The notes beneath the pieces are model-generated. The model had not been told where the DNA came from. It ran no database searches and saw only the letters and a list, made by a program, of their open reading frames with translations. Made by a program: the position numbers and the translations under genes. Positions 43,380 through 43,593 of a stretch of DNA of 43,593 nt are shown in pieces. Origin of the DNA: Gemmatimonadota bacterium (GTDB taxonomy: Bacteria > Latescibacterota > UBA2968 > UBA8231); NCBI GenBank assembly GCA_018672475.1, contig JABHFS010000050.1, forward strand, positions 1-43,593, given 5' to 3'. The number at the start of each line of letters is the position of its first letter. Within the stretch, counting starts at the first letter, position 1.

Positions 43380-43593
43380 CTATTGCACTACGCCGCGTAC
43401 CGCGGGCTGGTGTTGCGCCAAACGACCCGCTTTGACAAAACAGCCCTGCACTACGGCTATAAAATTACCCGTATCTTCCAACGCCGCGATATCTTTTTCC
43501 AAATCAGCGGCCACCACCAACACATCGGCCAACTTACCCGCTTCGAGCGTGCCAAACTCCTCCGCTCGCCCCATAATTTCCGCGCCGGTCTGG
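43380..43593 (-). CDS. Amidohydrolase C-terminus (5' end outside the window)
   Basis: 70 in-frame residues plus stop. The end pattern EFGTLEAGKLADVLVVAAD with a following metal-proximal VVQGCFVKAG is the C-terminal closing region of imidazolonepropionase/amidohydrolase-1 enzymes (GTLExGKxADxVV). The catalytic barrel lies beyond the window. It is the first gene seen of the long minus-strand cluster, 10 bp before the MDR gene. Confidence 0.8.
   Translation of the reverse strand, partial: QTGAEIMGRAEEFGTLEAGKLADVLVVAADLEKDIAALEDTGNFIAVVQGCFVKAGRLAQHQPAVRGVVQ

Overview
The window is a gene-dense bacterial stretch with fairly high GC. I found no rRNA, tRNA, CRISPR array, phage or intact transposase. 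The gene content resembles sponge-associated and marine uncultured lineages such as Candidatus Poribacteria, Latescibacterota and Entotheonella. The shared traits are a large expansion of phytanoyl-CoA dioxygenase (PhyH)-like 2-oxoglutarate oxygenases, a DUF6785-type membrane protein, a sulfatase, MlrC, a dimethylformamidase-like protein, and BNR/Kelch propellers. That placement is an inference from family content only, because no phylogenetic marker gene is present.

Layout. 1-776: tail of a membrane protein and an unrecognised gene. 819-3189 (-): three overlapping amidohydrolase-2 genes, the middle one without its metal ligands. 3557-6230: BNR propeller, PhyH and bicupin. 6412-12673 (+): beta-propeller lactonase, PhyH, a tandem-PhyH fusion, a metallophosphoesterase and a dimethylformamidase-like protein. 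12973-15601 (-): M20 hydrolase then aldehyde dehydrogenase. 15806-16321 (+): YgjV-like membrane protein. 16426-20904 (-): mannonate dehydratase, a frameshifted EamA transporter with a His-rich tail, RtcB, MlrC. 21097-26890 (-): TauD-like oxygenase, GH38 alpha-mannosidase, APH-like kinase and HAD phosphatase, the last three only 2 bp apart. 27095-31439 (+): two PhyH genes and a Kelch propeller. 31708-43593 (-): a long co-directional catabolic cluster, read from its promoter-proximal end as amidohydrolase, MDR dehydrogenase, PhyH, SIS-like protein, GH32/43-like propeller, sulfatase, DUF6785 transporter, PhyH, enolase-superfamily dehydratase and xylose-isomerase-like TIM barrel.

Working model (inference): the region is a catabolic island for modified sugars or sugar acids. 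Sulfatase and glycosidase-like proteins trim the substrate and a DUF6785 permease may import it. Kinase, phosphatase, dehydratases, lactonase and dehydrogenases would process the sugar, and the 2-oxoglutarate oxygenases would remove or oxidise decorations. Eight oxygenase genes carrying nine oxygenase domains lie in 43.6 kb.

The most interesting signal is the active-site variation among these oxygenases. Five have a normal HxD...H iron site. Three have HxG or HxA, as in the 2-oxoglutarate-dependent halogenases. One further domain, fused to an HxG domain, has lost both histidines. There is also visible gene decay: the EamA gene and several short fragments between intact genes.
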